Shown here piece after piece: positions 12,706 to 20,675 of a DNA stretch of 64,000 nt. The DNA is taken from positions 186,001 to 250,000 of the forward strand of contig NW_026515543.1 of the NCBI RefSeq assembly GCF_014898815.1. Reading direction: 5' to 3'. Source of the stretch: Panonychus citri. Taxonomy: Eukaryota; Arthropoda; Arachnida; Trombidiformes; Tetranychidae. The position numbers and the translations under genes were made by a program. Under the pieces are notes generated by a model, which worked only from the letters and a program-made list of their open reading frames with translations, was not told the origin of the DNA and ran no database searches. Position 1 is the stretch's first letter, and the number at the start of each line of letters is the position of its first letter.

Positions 12706-14838
12706 ATGAAAATGTGTTCATTGCGACAAACTAATAGAGTTAAACGTGCCCTTCATGAATGTCAACAATTAGCTTATTTAAATGCTTTACCGGATCTTGA
12801 TCCAAGTGAAGAGAACCAAGAATGTGTTCCAGAAAATTTTTCTGATGATAATTTTGACCGAATGTCTTCGAGTTCTGGCCGAACGAACTCATCAGATGGC
12901 TCAACGGACTCGCCAGAAATAGATCTAATTTCACCAAAGCAAAGTGATTATTGTGAAGTTTTCTTTGAAGGGTTAATTTCTCATATTGGTTTGAAGCTTT
13001 CAGAAGCAGAAAAAGTAATTTTTCTATTTAATGACTATTTAATGAGATACACAAGTTCTCAAGTGTATCTACCAAGCTTACGATACTATTGGGATAAGCA
13101 GAGCAAACAAACAAGTGTCCATACTTATATTTTGTGCAAAAGAAAACACTCACATGGACCATTCATAGGTGAACCAAATCAATATGGAACATTTGAATGT
13201 GAAAAAGAAATTATTCCAGTTGTCATAAAGCCTGGCGACTTTTTCCTTCATATTCCATTCAGACCTCAAATTATTCCACTGATAACTACTCTTCCCGATT
13301 CATGTTGGATCTACGATAGCAATCGTCTCGATGTATCTAATTGCAAGCAAGCAAGAGCTTGTAAAGGAGAGGAAAGTGATCCAAAACATGTGAAATTTAC
13401 ATTAACACTACACGCTGATGAAGTAGCCGCCGGAAAAAGTTCCACTGAGAAAATATTTCCTGTTTTTCTCACAATAAATGAAATGAAACCAGAATTCAGA
13501 AGAAAATTTTTCTTAATGATCGCTCTGTATGTCGGAAGGACAAAACCCGATGTGAATTGTTTTCTGGGTCCAGTTTGTGACGAATTGCTCGATTTGGCTA
13601 CAAATCCAATTGAAATTGATCCTGAGACTAAAGTTTCTTTCCACTTAATTGGTTTAATTTCTGATGCTCCTATGCGAGCATACTTGCGAAATGTGAGGCA
13701 ATATAACCACACTCATGGTTGTGACTGGTGCTTGGTAGAAGCGACTCAAGGTACTCGAGCAAGACAGTTTACAAGTCAATCAAGAAACGATATGGTTGGA
13801 TTGAAAAGAAAACAAAGTGATTTTTTGGAACTAAAGGATCTTATTCTGAATAACTCAGAAAACTTTCGCTCAGAATTTGATCTTAACCAACGTTTTAGAG
13901 GCTTAAAAGGTATCTCACCTCTACTCAATCTCCCCAGTTTCAATATCGTTGATGGTGTGGCTGTTGAACCTATGCATGCGATAAGCCTTGGAGTCTTTCG
14001 CAATATTTTATCTCGTGGCCTATTACAAGGGGATCTAATTCGATTAAGAGAAACGGGAATCGATCGAAATGTGTTGAGAAAAGAAATGAGTTCTCGATTG
14101 GTCTCAATCTCCGTACCTTCCGAGTTTACTCGTCAACCACGAGATTTTGATCAATTGAAACACTGGAAAAGTTCAGAATTCGATTCTTTTCTAGCATATT
14201 TTATTTATGTGACTCTAAAGGGATTGTTGAAAGCTCATGTAATCAATCATCTATGCTGTCTCTCTCGAATTTATTATCTTTCTCATGTTGGACCAGGTGA
14301 TGGAGATTCAAGAGCTGAAATCTCGAATCTGGTTGAAGAGTTTCAAGTTGGATGTGATTCTATTTATGGTAAAAATTTCCTTACATATAATCTGCATATA
14401 CTTTCACATTTAGCTGATTCTATTGAGAACCTCGGACCAAATTCAAACATGTCTAGTTATCCATTAGAAGACTACATGGGCATCATTAAGGAAAAAGTTC
14501 ATCGCTATTCGAACATTGGACCTTCGCTAATTCGCTTTTTCATGTCAGACTTTCGATATAAAAACTACAAAGCCGAAAGACTAGAGAAATGGAACTTGTC
14601 AGAAAAAGAAAAGTGGAATTTTGGATGTTTAACCTCTAGAAATAAGTTAACATTCATTTCAGATAAATATCTGAATTCAAATTCTAAAATAACTGCAGTT
14701 GAATCGTTGAAAAAGAATCTTCGAATAACTTCAATTTCGGAAGCTGATCTAAATTTCTACTATTCGGTCAAAAAAGATGGCAAAAGATACTCTTCGAGAA
14801 GATACTGTGAAAAATGTCAAGAGATGATTCAAAAATAA
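12706..14838 (+). CDS. Tnp2/CACTA-like transposase (main ORF, about 710 aa)
   Basis: A single uninterrupted frame from ATG at 12706 (in-frame upstream codons lack ATG) to TAA at 14838. A Ser-rich acidic N-terminus is followed by segments typical of Tnp2/EnSpm-type and Plavaka-type transposases: LTLHADEVAAGKSSTEKIFPVFLTINE, then a LIGLISDAPMRAYLRNVRQYNHTHGCDWC block (D-x-P-x-R with a downstream C-x2-C), then VDGVAVEPMHAISLGV, and a C-terminal SYPLEDYMGIIKEKVH segment. Acidic residues in the DE, SDAP and VEPMH blocks are candidate RNase-H-like catalytic residues. The C-terminus appears to continue in another frame at 14814-15134, so this copy may be frameshifted. It is intronless. The Tnp2-like assignment is by motif order; no search was run. 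Confidence 0.72.
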   Translation: MKMCSLRQTNRVKRALHECQQLAYLNALPDLDPSEENQECVPENFSDDNFDRMSSSSGRTNSSDGSTDSPEIDLISPKQSDYCEVFFEGLISHIGLKLSEAEKVIFLFNDYLMRYTSSQVYLPSLRYYWDKQSKQTSVHTYILCKRKHSHGPFIGEPNQYGTFECEKEIIPVVIKPGDFFLHIPFRPQIIPLITTLPDSCWIYDSNRLDVSNCKQARACKGEESDPKHVKFTLTLHADEVAAGKSSTEKIFPVFLTINEMKPEFRRKFFLMIALYVGRTKPDVNCFLGPVCDELLDLATNPIEIDPETKVSFHLIGLISDAPMRAYLRNVRQYNHTHGCDWCLVEATQGTRARQFTSQSRNDMVGLKRKQSDFLELKDLILNNSENFRSEFDLNQRFRGLKGISPLLNLPSFNIVDGVAVEPMHAISLGVFRNILSRGLLQGDLIRLRETGIDRNVLRKEMSSRLVSISVPSEFTRQPRDFDQLKHWKSSEFDSFLAYFIYVTLKGLLKAHVINHLCCLSRIYYLSHVGPGDGDSRAEISNLVEEFQVGCDSIYGKNFLTYNLHILSHLADSIENLGPNSNMSSYPLEDYMGIIKEKVHRYSNIGPSLIRFFMSDFRYKNYKAERLEKWNLSEKEKWNFGCLTSRNKLTFISDKYLNSNSKITAVESLKKNLRITSISEADLNFYYSVKKDGKRYSSRRYCEKCQEMIQK

Positions 14839-15134
14839 AGGGCAAAGACGGACAGTTCTACTCTATTGAGTATATTATTCGATACAACTCGAAGATATAT
14901 TTCCTGTGCTATTGGTATCAAGTAAAACAAGTTAATATTGCCTACAAAGGATTTACTGGATCTTTCCGTTTCTCTCTACCAAATACATTCGAAATTGATA
15001 AAATTCTGGAAAAAGAGCTTGTGTGTTTGCGTGCGGAATCAGTTATGGGAAAGGTTATTTATATTGCGAGCAAAAACTTCAGCCATCGCTATGTGAAAGA
15101 TCACATTGTCGAACAGTATCTTTGGCACAAGTGA
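14814..15134 (+). CDS. Probable C-terminal extension of the transposase in the -1 frame
   Basis: This open frame overlaps the end of the transposase by 25 nt and encodes about 106 residues (...DGQFYSIEYIIRY... to EQYLWHK). Related transposases often end in a small domain of the type 'dG.fy.I..ii', so it reads as the natural C-terminus rather than an independent gene. The switch lies at or just before an A5 run at 14810-14814. Either a 1-nt indel disrupted the gene, or ribosomes shift -1 there. A separately started protein from the overlapping ATG at 14814 is also possible. Confidence 0.5.
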   Translation: MSRDDSKIKGKDGQFYSIEYIIRYNSKIYFLCYWYQVKQVNIAYKGFTGSFRFSLPNTFEIDKILEKELVCLRAESVMGKVIYIASKNFSHRYVKDHIVEQYLWHK

Positions 15135-15468
15135 ACTCAATCCATTCCTAAATTATGGCGGCAAAAGGATTTGAATGGATCTTTTTTCTCATGAAAAAAA
15201 AGCTATTCGTTTGAAAACGCTCAGTGATCAAGTGCCGTCTAATTTTCGCCTAGAATTTTAATCTCAGTTAATTTTTATTGAATTGGTTTAATTTCTCACA
15301 ATCTTTTTTTAATTTGTGATAATCAACAAGTGTGGAACCAATTTGATTTCAATAGATCTAATTCTTAAGTGTTTTTAAAGTACAAAAGTAAGTATTTCTA
15401 TTTAACCCATTCTTGAAACGAAGCTTATTTTTCATTTGGCTATTCTAATCTTCAATAGAAGCGCAACA
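15135..15468. other. Spacer after the transposase
   Basis: AT-rich spacer; nothing coding seen. Confidence 0.5.
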
Positions 15469-15762
15469 ATGGCCAATGAAAATGTAAACATTCAATTTAA
15501 TTTCGAGGAAACAATTAATGTCAACATCATCATCAACATTTCAAGTAAATCATCACCATCGTCATCTGAAAAAGATCACCAAATTTCAAGATCACACAAC
15601 ATCGTCCAAGAAAAAGATCAAGAGAATGAAAAGATTAACGATATGGATTGGACACTGGAAGTTGAGAAAATGGAAATTGATCCCATTTCGTTTGACACTA
15701 TGGATTATGACCTCGAAATTGATTCAATGGATTTTGAAATGGAAACAGAGAATCATTATTAA
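15469..15762 (+). CDS. Small acidic hypothetical protein (97 aa)
   Basis: ATG at 15469 to TAA at 15762. The N-terminal half is Asn/Ile-rich then Ser-rich. The C-terminal half is strongly acidic with a regularly spaced Met/Ile-Asp pattern (MDWTLEVEKMEIDP, FDTMDYDLEIDSMDFEME) resembling an acidic transactivation segment. No family recognised. It lies within the proposed transposon and shares an acidic bias with the C-termini of the BEN-like proteins. It could be a genuine small protein or a 3' exon of a larger one. Confidence 0.45.
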   Translation: MANENVNIQFNFEETINVNIIINISSKSSPSSSEKDHQISRSHNIVQEKDQENEKINDMDWTLEVEKMEIDPISFDTMDYDLEIDSMDFEMETENHY

Positions 15763-16325
15763 GATTTTTTCGCAGTTTCAAATTCTGCATTACAACCTGT
15801 CAAAGTTACAAAATTTAAAGATGATCAAGCCAAAGAAAATTTCACAAATTTAAACCTCACATTTGTTTCATATGCTTCAATAGCCTCTCAGTACTTTTGA
15901 AAAATCTATTTTTATATTTCATGGAACCCCAATTGTTTATACGAACTATTTCTCAAATTCTATAAAATTGTAGAAATCTAATCATTTCCTATTAGTACAA
16001 ATTCACAAATTCAAAAAAAAAATCTGAATTTAAATTTCAAATACATGAAAAAAATTTGAAAACAAAAAGCTTTTGTTTGTTTACATTAATTACCGACGCG
16101 TTAATAAGCGGATCTTTTTCCCGAAAATCTGTGAAAACTCCCGATTGTTTTCCGGTTGACTTTTTAAAGCTTTTTTTGAAAAATCTAGAAATTTAGATAA
16201 TTGGAAATGATTTTTTCCAACAATTAAGTCAATTTCTTGATTCAAAAAGAGACTGAATTCACCATGATTCAGTTTATGATTCAATATTGATTCAAAAAAA
16301 ATTCATTTCTGTTCAGAAAAATTTC

Positions 16326-16339
16326 TTCTGTTGATTGGG
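16326..16339 (-). repeat. Right candidate terminal inverted repeat, 14 bp
   Basis: Exact reverse complement of 6943-6956, followed by TT. Confidence 0.45.
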
Positions 16340-17723
16340 TTATCATGAATTGTATTGATTTTCAGTGATTCTGATAATGAAAGTTGACACAAAATGAGAT
16401 GATGATGATGCACATTCACTTATAAATTGATTGTAATTCTATTTGAAACAGAGATGATTTCGGCTTTCAGCCTTTTCTTTATAATAATTTCAATTGATCC
16501 ATTAAATTGAAGCTAATTGTTTAAGTTAATTAGATCGTCATTGTCGAGTGAGATGATGAAGGTGAGTATCTCTTAAGTGATAAAGCATCTCATTGCCAAT
16601 GAGAAATATATGTTTATCTTTTTCACTTCTTTTACTAAATAAATACACTTTTCACTTGTTATTTTTCTGCCTTTTCAACTTCCCTGATTGTTTATCATCT
16701 TCATCACCATTGATTCATTATTTTTCACCAATCTAGTAATGTGATTTATATATAATAAATGATTCTCATCGTCACTGGTGATGATGTTACAAAAGTGTTT
16801 CGATTGTAATGGAAAAGGACTGTAAGATGATTTTGTCACCTACAAATGATAACTCAACTTCTTATGATTAAGAAAGTAAAAAGTAATGTATAGTTGATCA
16901 GCTGAAAGAAAATAGATGAAGAAAAAAACATCTACTCATTGTAATAAGTGGATAAGTACACCAACAGAAAAGAGGAAACATTGAACTTCCATGAATATTT
17001 ATTGTTCAAGACTCTTGACCAAAGCTCTACGATTTATGATTTATTTAATATTCTTTCTCTAGATGAGTACATTGTTATTATTAGTTGTGAGTTTCAATAT
17101 TCTCATTATGATGGTAAGAGTAGGTATTCATATTTAAATGAAAGATTCAAACGAGGAAAAAATTTTTCTCATGTCAGATTTTTCCCCTTGCTCAATCCAT
17201 TGATTTCACTCAGTCAAAAGTCAAGTTCATGGGTCATTCATTTTATATAAGGTAACTAGAAGTAGCCTTCAACAGTAATCATCTGATGAAAGCGTTAATG
17301 TTGTTTGAAAGAGAAGTCAAATTCATTTTGAGTGAACAGTTTTCATGATAATCGGCTCATTGAGTTTGTCAATCGAGAAAAAAGTAACATTTTTATCGAT
17401 TGACGTTCATTGAAAATTAGACAATTTTCACTTATCATAACCATCAATGAACTTTAATATATCTCATAATATTGCTCTTTTCTCACAAGATTTCATCATG
17501 CAATTATCTAATTGTATTCTTAGTATTCTTGACACAATTTCTCTCTCTCTATTTATAACTTTTCTTAGTTATCAACCAGTTCCACATCAATTGGTTTCAG
17601 TCACTTCGTTGACAGCTCCTGAGTCTTCTTACATGTTCATCATGAATACTGTATATTTCAAACAGTAAATAACCGTTATCTTAATCGTTTCCAGTAAATG
17701 TTTAGCTTCAAAAGTAATGTGTT
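16340..17723. other. AT-rich spacer without a recognised gene
   Basis: Only short open frames with no splice logic or domain were seen between the two element blocks. Confidence 0.55.
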
Positions 17724-17729
17724 GAGAAT

Positions 17730-17898
17730 AGTAGTTAGAAAAAGGTGGACTCTGGACCAAGTGATGTTTCTGGACCAGAGTCAAGTGATGATTCTGAACC
17801 AGGTAAGGTTTCTGGACCAAGGGGTTCCGAACCAAGTGAGGCTTCTAGACCAGAATTTTTTGAATAATTTTTGTTGAGCATTTTTTTGGCGCGAAATT
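17730..17898 (+). repeat. Left TIR of element 1
   Basis: Long terminal inverted repeat, built largely from a degenerate motif close to TTCTGGACCAAGTGATG repeated about six times. Matched in inverse orientation by 19655-19822. Confidence 0.88.
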
Positions 17899-18029
17899 TG
17901 AAATTAGTAGGAATAGTATAAAAGAGGATGAGCAGAATAACTTCAGCTCATTCGATGTGATGAAACATAACATGATTTTACGAATCATCATTTCTATAAT
18001 TATTACAGTAATTTTACTTCTAATATTCC

Positions 18030-18557
18030 GTGCACTATTTTTTGATAATATTAAATATATCCAAATCAATTTGGCCTGATTATCGTATTGATAATGTAGT
18101 TTCAATATGGTCAATTGGACCAATAGACATCAAAGTAGACAACACGAACCGAAAGAAAAAATTCAATGCTCAAGTTATACGAACTGATAATGGTGTGCTG
18201 CTGGTTTTTGCATCAGGAAAAATTACAGCAACTGGATTCAAAAGTCTACCCATGACAATTCTGTCATTGATGGAAACGTTCCCTGATCGTTAAATAACAT
18301 TTATCAGAATATCTAATATAACAGCATCAAGTTATAATTCAGTTAGATTTAATACTGAAAAACTGAAACAAATATATTGCAAAAAAGATACAAGTTATGA
18401 ACCTGAATTATTCCCTCCAATATATACTAGTACAAAACTAAATGGACTAACCATCATGTACTTCCATACTGGATCAATTGTAATTGTTGGCGCGAAAAGT
18501 GTTGAACAAATTGAAACCGCGATTGCGCAGTTCATGGACAGAATCAAATCACTATAA
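18030..18557 (+). pseudogene. TBP-like (TATA-binding protein fold) gene with an in-frame stop
   Basis: One frame, broken only by TAA at 18291-18293, encodes both direct repeats of a TBP core. Repeat 1 contains FNAQVIRTDNGVLLVFASGKITATGFKS, in the order of the TBP repeat '(F)aAviMR...tallfsSGKmvvTGaKs'. Repeat 2 contains SYEPELFPPIY and then IMYFHTGSIVIVGAKS, matching the TBP signature SYEPELFPGLIYR and its following strands. It ends at TAA 18555-18557 after about 175 codons, close to the 180-residue TBP core. It is very divergent from host TBP. No in-frame ATG precedes repeat 1 (first possible codon GTG at 18030), so the 5' end is missing, spliced or damaged. TBP binds the DNA minor groove in transcription initiation. 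Finding it inside a transposable element is unusual. Confidence 0.75.
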
Positions 18558-18658
18558 ATAGAGAGTTTCAACTAAATGAAAGTTCATTTGTCATTTGAAC
18601 TTTGAAGAGTAAACATCAAAAATAGGTTGTGTAATCTGGAGAACACATAGAATTTTTA

Positions 18659-18999
18659 ATGGACCAATCATCTTTAAAATTTCTCGAAGTTAAAAGTGCA
18701 ATCGACTGGATATACGTTATAGTTATAATAGTTCACCAACTAAACTCGGAATATCTTTAACACCATCAGCATTTAAATTTGTATTCAATTTTTACAACAA
18801 TAATGATTTACGTAATGAACAAGCCTTCTTCTATGACGTGCAAATCAAAAGAAACGGGAGTGAGACATTAAAAATAATGAAAAAAGATTCTTGTGTTCTA
18901 ACTCCAATGGATTTCTGGAGAGAAGTTACGCCATTTGTTCATGCTGCACTATTTTTGTTATCCAAGGATATACCTATCAAACAGCTAGCTAACAGGTAA
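18659..18999 (+). pseudogene. Possible PC4-like single-strand-DNA-binding protein, frameshifted
   Basis: ATG at 18659 opens a short frame (SLKFLEVKSAIDWIYV). After a -1-type shift near 18714-18725 it continues with SPTKLGISLTPSAFKFVF and later LKIMKKDSCVLTPMDFWREV, to TAA at 18997-18999. The 'P-t-K-x-G-I-S-L-t-p-x-x-w/f' string with a preceding beta segment resembles the C-terminal domain of the transcription coactivator PC4/p15, and the second half looks like a diverged repeat of it. It lies between the TBP-like and coiled-coil genes on the same strand. The PC4 assignment is tentative; an unknown element-specific protein is the alternative. Confidence 0.4.
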
Positions 19000-19008
19000 C
19001 TAATTACA

Positions 19009-19595
19009 ATGAATAGTTCATCTTCATCATCATTATCTCCTCCACCACCTCAACCACCATCATCATCACTATCATCTGAATCTGATGACGATGTGTTTAT
19101 GAATTACATCAGGTAAGGTTTTCTCATGTCTATGATATTGTTTTTAATTAACTTCATATATATTGTACTTATTTCAGAGATTTTTTAAATCAAAGGGGAC
19201 CGGTAACACATAAGATTGACCTGATCTTCAGTTTGATTGAGATGTCCCACTCATTGAGTGATCGCAAGAAATTCATCGTTAAAAAAGTGTCGAAATATGC
19301 GATGGAGCAATTAATAAACGGGCGAGCTACGCAAATTACTCATCACCTCAATTCAAGGATCGATAGTTTGATTCAACAGTGTGGTGAAATTGATGACCAG
19401 TTCAATCAAGAAGCGGCTAAAAATGCCAAACTTTACGCGCAAAATTGGTCATTGAAAACTGCTCTAAAAATATTGCAGGATGAAAATCAAGATAATTAAC
19501 TTTCATTCATTGATTGGGTGATTCGCAAAATGGGGACAGAACTAGGTGTAAAAACTCAATGGTTTCACCCCGATGGCCGAGGAAGAGGCCTTTGA
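19009..19595 (+). pseudogene. Coiled-coil protein of element 1 (two exons, in-frame stop near the end)
   Basis: Exon 1, 19009-19112, starts MNSSSSSSLSPPPP and is acidic at its end; the donor is AG|GTAAGG. Exon 2 starts at 19178 after TTTCAG. The join is phase 2 and stays open to TAA at 19497-19499 (141 aa). The same frame then continues past that stop with FIDWVIRKMGTELGV to TGA at 19593-19595. That tail matches the end of the element 2 protein (FIDWALKKLNQEYGI), so the TAA is probably a nonsense mutation removing the last 31 residues. The middle is an amphipathic helical region (DRKKFIVKKVS..., then NSRIDSLIQQCGEIDDQFNQE) suited to a coiled coil. Function unknown. Confidence 0.7.
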
Positions 19596-19654
19596 TTTCA
19601 TTGTATAGCTATTTTCATAAACTCATCATCATTTCAATAAAAATTTCAATTTGA

Positions 19655-19822
19655 ATTTACCGCTAAAAAAATGCTCAACAAAAATTATTCAAAAAATTCT
19701 GGTCTAGAAGCCTCACTTGGTTCGGAACCCCCTGGTCCAGAAACCTACCTTGGTTCAGAATCATCACTTGACTCTGATCCAGAAACATCACTTGGTCCAG
19801 AGTCCACCTTTTTCTAACTACT
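19655..19822 (-). repeat. Right TIR of element 1
   Basis: Inverted copy of 17730-17898 with a few substitutions and small indels. Confidence 0.88.
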
Positions 19823-19889
19823 GAGAATCAATACCATGATCTTCTCAATCAAATCTTGTAAATCGATATTGTCGAAGACAAAAATCGGA

Positions 19890-19986
19890 AGTAGTTATAA
19901 TAAGACCGGCTCCAGACCAAAGTGCCCGATCCAGACCAAATTATTTCTCAATTTTTCTAATTTTTTTGCGCGCGAAATTTAAATTT
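19890..19986 (+). repeat. Left TIR of element 2
   Basis: Inverted match to 20574-20669, ending in a GCGCGCGAAATTTAAA tract also resembling the inner edge of element 1's left TIR (GGCGCGAAATTT). Confidence 0.85.
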
Positions 19987-20075
19987 TTTGTAGACAATAA
20001 AGTGTGTAGTTATTTGTGAGTATTGTTTTTATGATATCTTTTACTTGAAAGATAATGAAAAGAAGATAATGATGC

Positions 20076-20468
20076 TCAAAGTGAGCGATTAGAGGCTGGG
20101 AAATCCTCTCTCTTGATACCGTATTCTTGGTTTAATTTTTTCAAAGCCCAATCAATAAATTTGATTTCTTTGTTTCCTTCCGGGCCTTCCTGAATTTGTA
20201 ATAGTTTTCTCATTTTGAGATTTTCTTCCTCAGTGCTTTTGTGTCTTTCATTGAGCTCATCAAACTGGTTCATCATAATATCTATTTCGATGAATAGTTC
20301 ATTAAGTTTGACTCTCAAGCCAACTAATTTGCTTGATACTCCAGGCTGAACCAATTTTATAAGTAGGCTGGTAACAGTTTCCTTTATTAATAATTTTTCT
20401 TGGTGGTTGAGCCGAGGTATTGATTCTATTACAGAGGCGATGATGTTTATTTCAATAGAAGCTGGCAC
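20076..20468 (-). pseudogene. Coiled-coil protein of element 2
   Basis: A minus-strand open frame of 130 codons, from 20468 to a stop at 20076. It aligns along its length with the element 1 protein: IEINIIASVIESIPRLNHQEK against KIDLIFSLIEMSHSLSDRKK, a helical centre (VKLNELFIEIDIMMNQFDEL), and IKFIDWALKKLNQEYGI near the C-terminus. No ATG opens this frame. The nearest ATG, at 20510, starts a Ser-rich stretch (MILSSSLSAGS) in another frame, which resembles the MNSSSSSS start of the element 1 protein. A start-proximal frameshift or missed intron is therefore likely. Function unknown. Confidence 0.6.
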
Positions 20469-20573
20469 TGACGAGAGCCGATCCAGCCGAGAGAGATGAT
20501 GATAAAATCATGTTATGTTTCATGGAGATCACCGTATCGAATGAGCTTATCCTCTTTTATACTGTCTTTAAAA

Positions 20574-20669
20574 CATTTAAATTTCGCGCGCAATAAAATT
20601 AGAAAAATTGAGAAAAAAATTGGTCTGGATCGGACACTTTGGCCTGGAGCCGGTCTTATTATAACTACT
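20574..20669 (-). repeat. Right TIR of element 2
   Basis: Inverted copy of 19890-19986. Confidence 0.85.
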
Positions 20670-20675
20670 ATAGGA

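Larger units (their letters stand above)
6943..16339. mobile_element. Putative CACTA/Tnp2-type DNA transposon with BEN-like genes
   Basis: A block of about 9.4 kb contains a Tnp2-like transposase, two divergent BEN-like paralogues and a small acidic ORF, with no host-like gene between. The same 14-bp sequence, CCCAATCAACAGAA, occurs inverted at 6943-6956 and 16326-16339, with TT outside each end (a possible 2-bp target duplication). Both subterminal zones are dense in GATTCA/TGAATC words (seven at the left, four at the right), which recalls the subterminal protein-binding repeats of CACTA elements, although the word is also common in the genomic background. The ends do not begin CACTA, and after 14 bp the arms agree only loosely. 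The gene block is clear; its exact borders are inference. Confidence 0.45.
17730..19822. mobile_element. 2.1-kb element with long TIRs and a 6-bp TSD (element 1)
   Basis: The two ends are inverted copies of about 165 bp starting AGTAGTTAGAAAAAGGTGGA, roughly 95% alike over the outer 155 bp. GAGAAT directly flanks both ends (17724-17729 and 19823-19828), a perfect 6-bp target duplication. Inside lie three plus-strand coding relics: TBP-like, possible PC4-like, and coiled-coil. Long TIRs, AGT termini and a 6-bp duplication recall Polinton/Maverick elements, but no integrase or polymerase B is present, so this would be a small non-autonomous derivative or a separate group. Element 2, 67 bp away, shares the AGTAGTTA terminus, the duplication length and a homologous gene. 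Confidence 0.85.
19890..20669. mobile_element. 780-bp related element with TIRs and a 6-bp TSD (element 2)
   Basis: Ends are inverted copies of about 97 bp beginning AGTAGTTATAATAAGACCGG, about 94% alike. The flanks are ATCGGA (19884-19889) and ATAGGA (20670-20675), a 6-bp duplication with one mismatch. It contains one minus-strand coding region homologous to the coiled-coil gene of element 1. The TIR shares AGTAGTTA and CCAGACCAA-type words with element 1, so both belong to one family though their TIRs otherwise differ. The short length suggests an internally reduced copy. Confidence 0.82.

Noticed and set aside
13311..14003. Minus-strand open frames within the transposase
   Set aside because: Antisense shadows; the plus-strand frame carries the recognisable transposase motifs.
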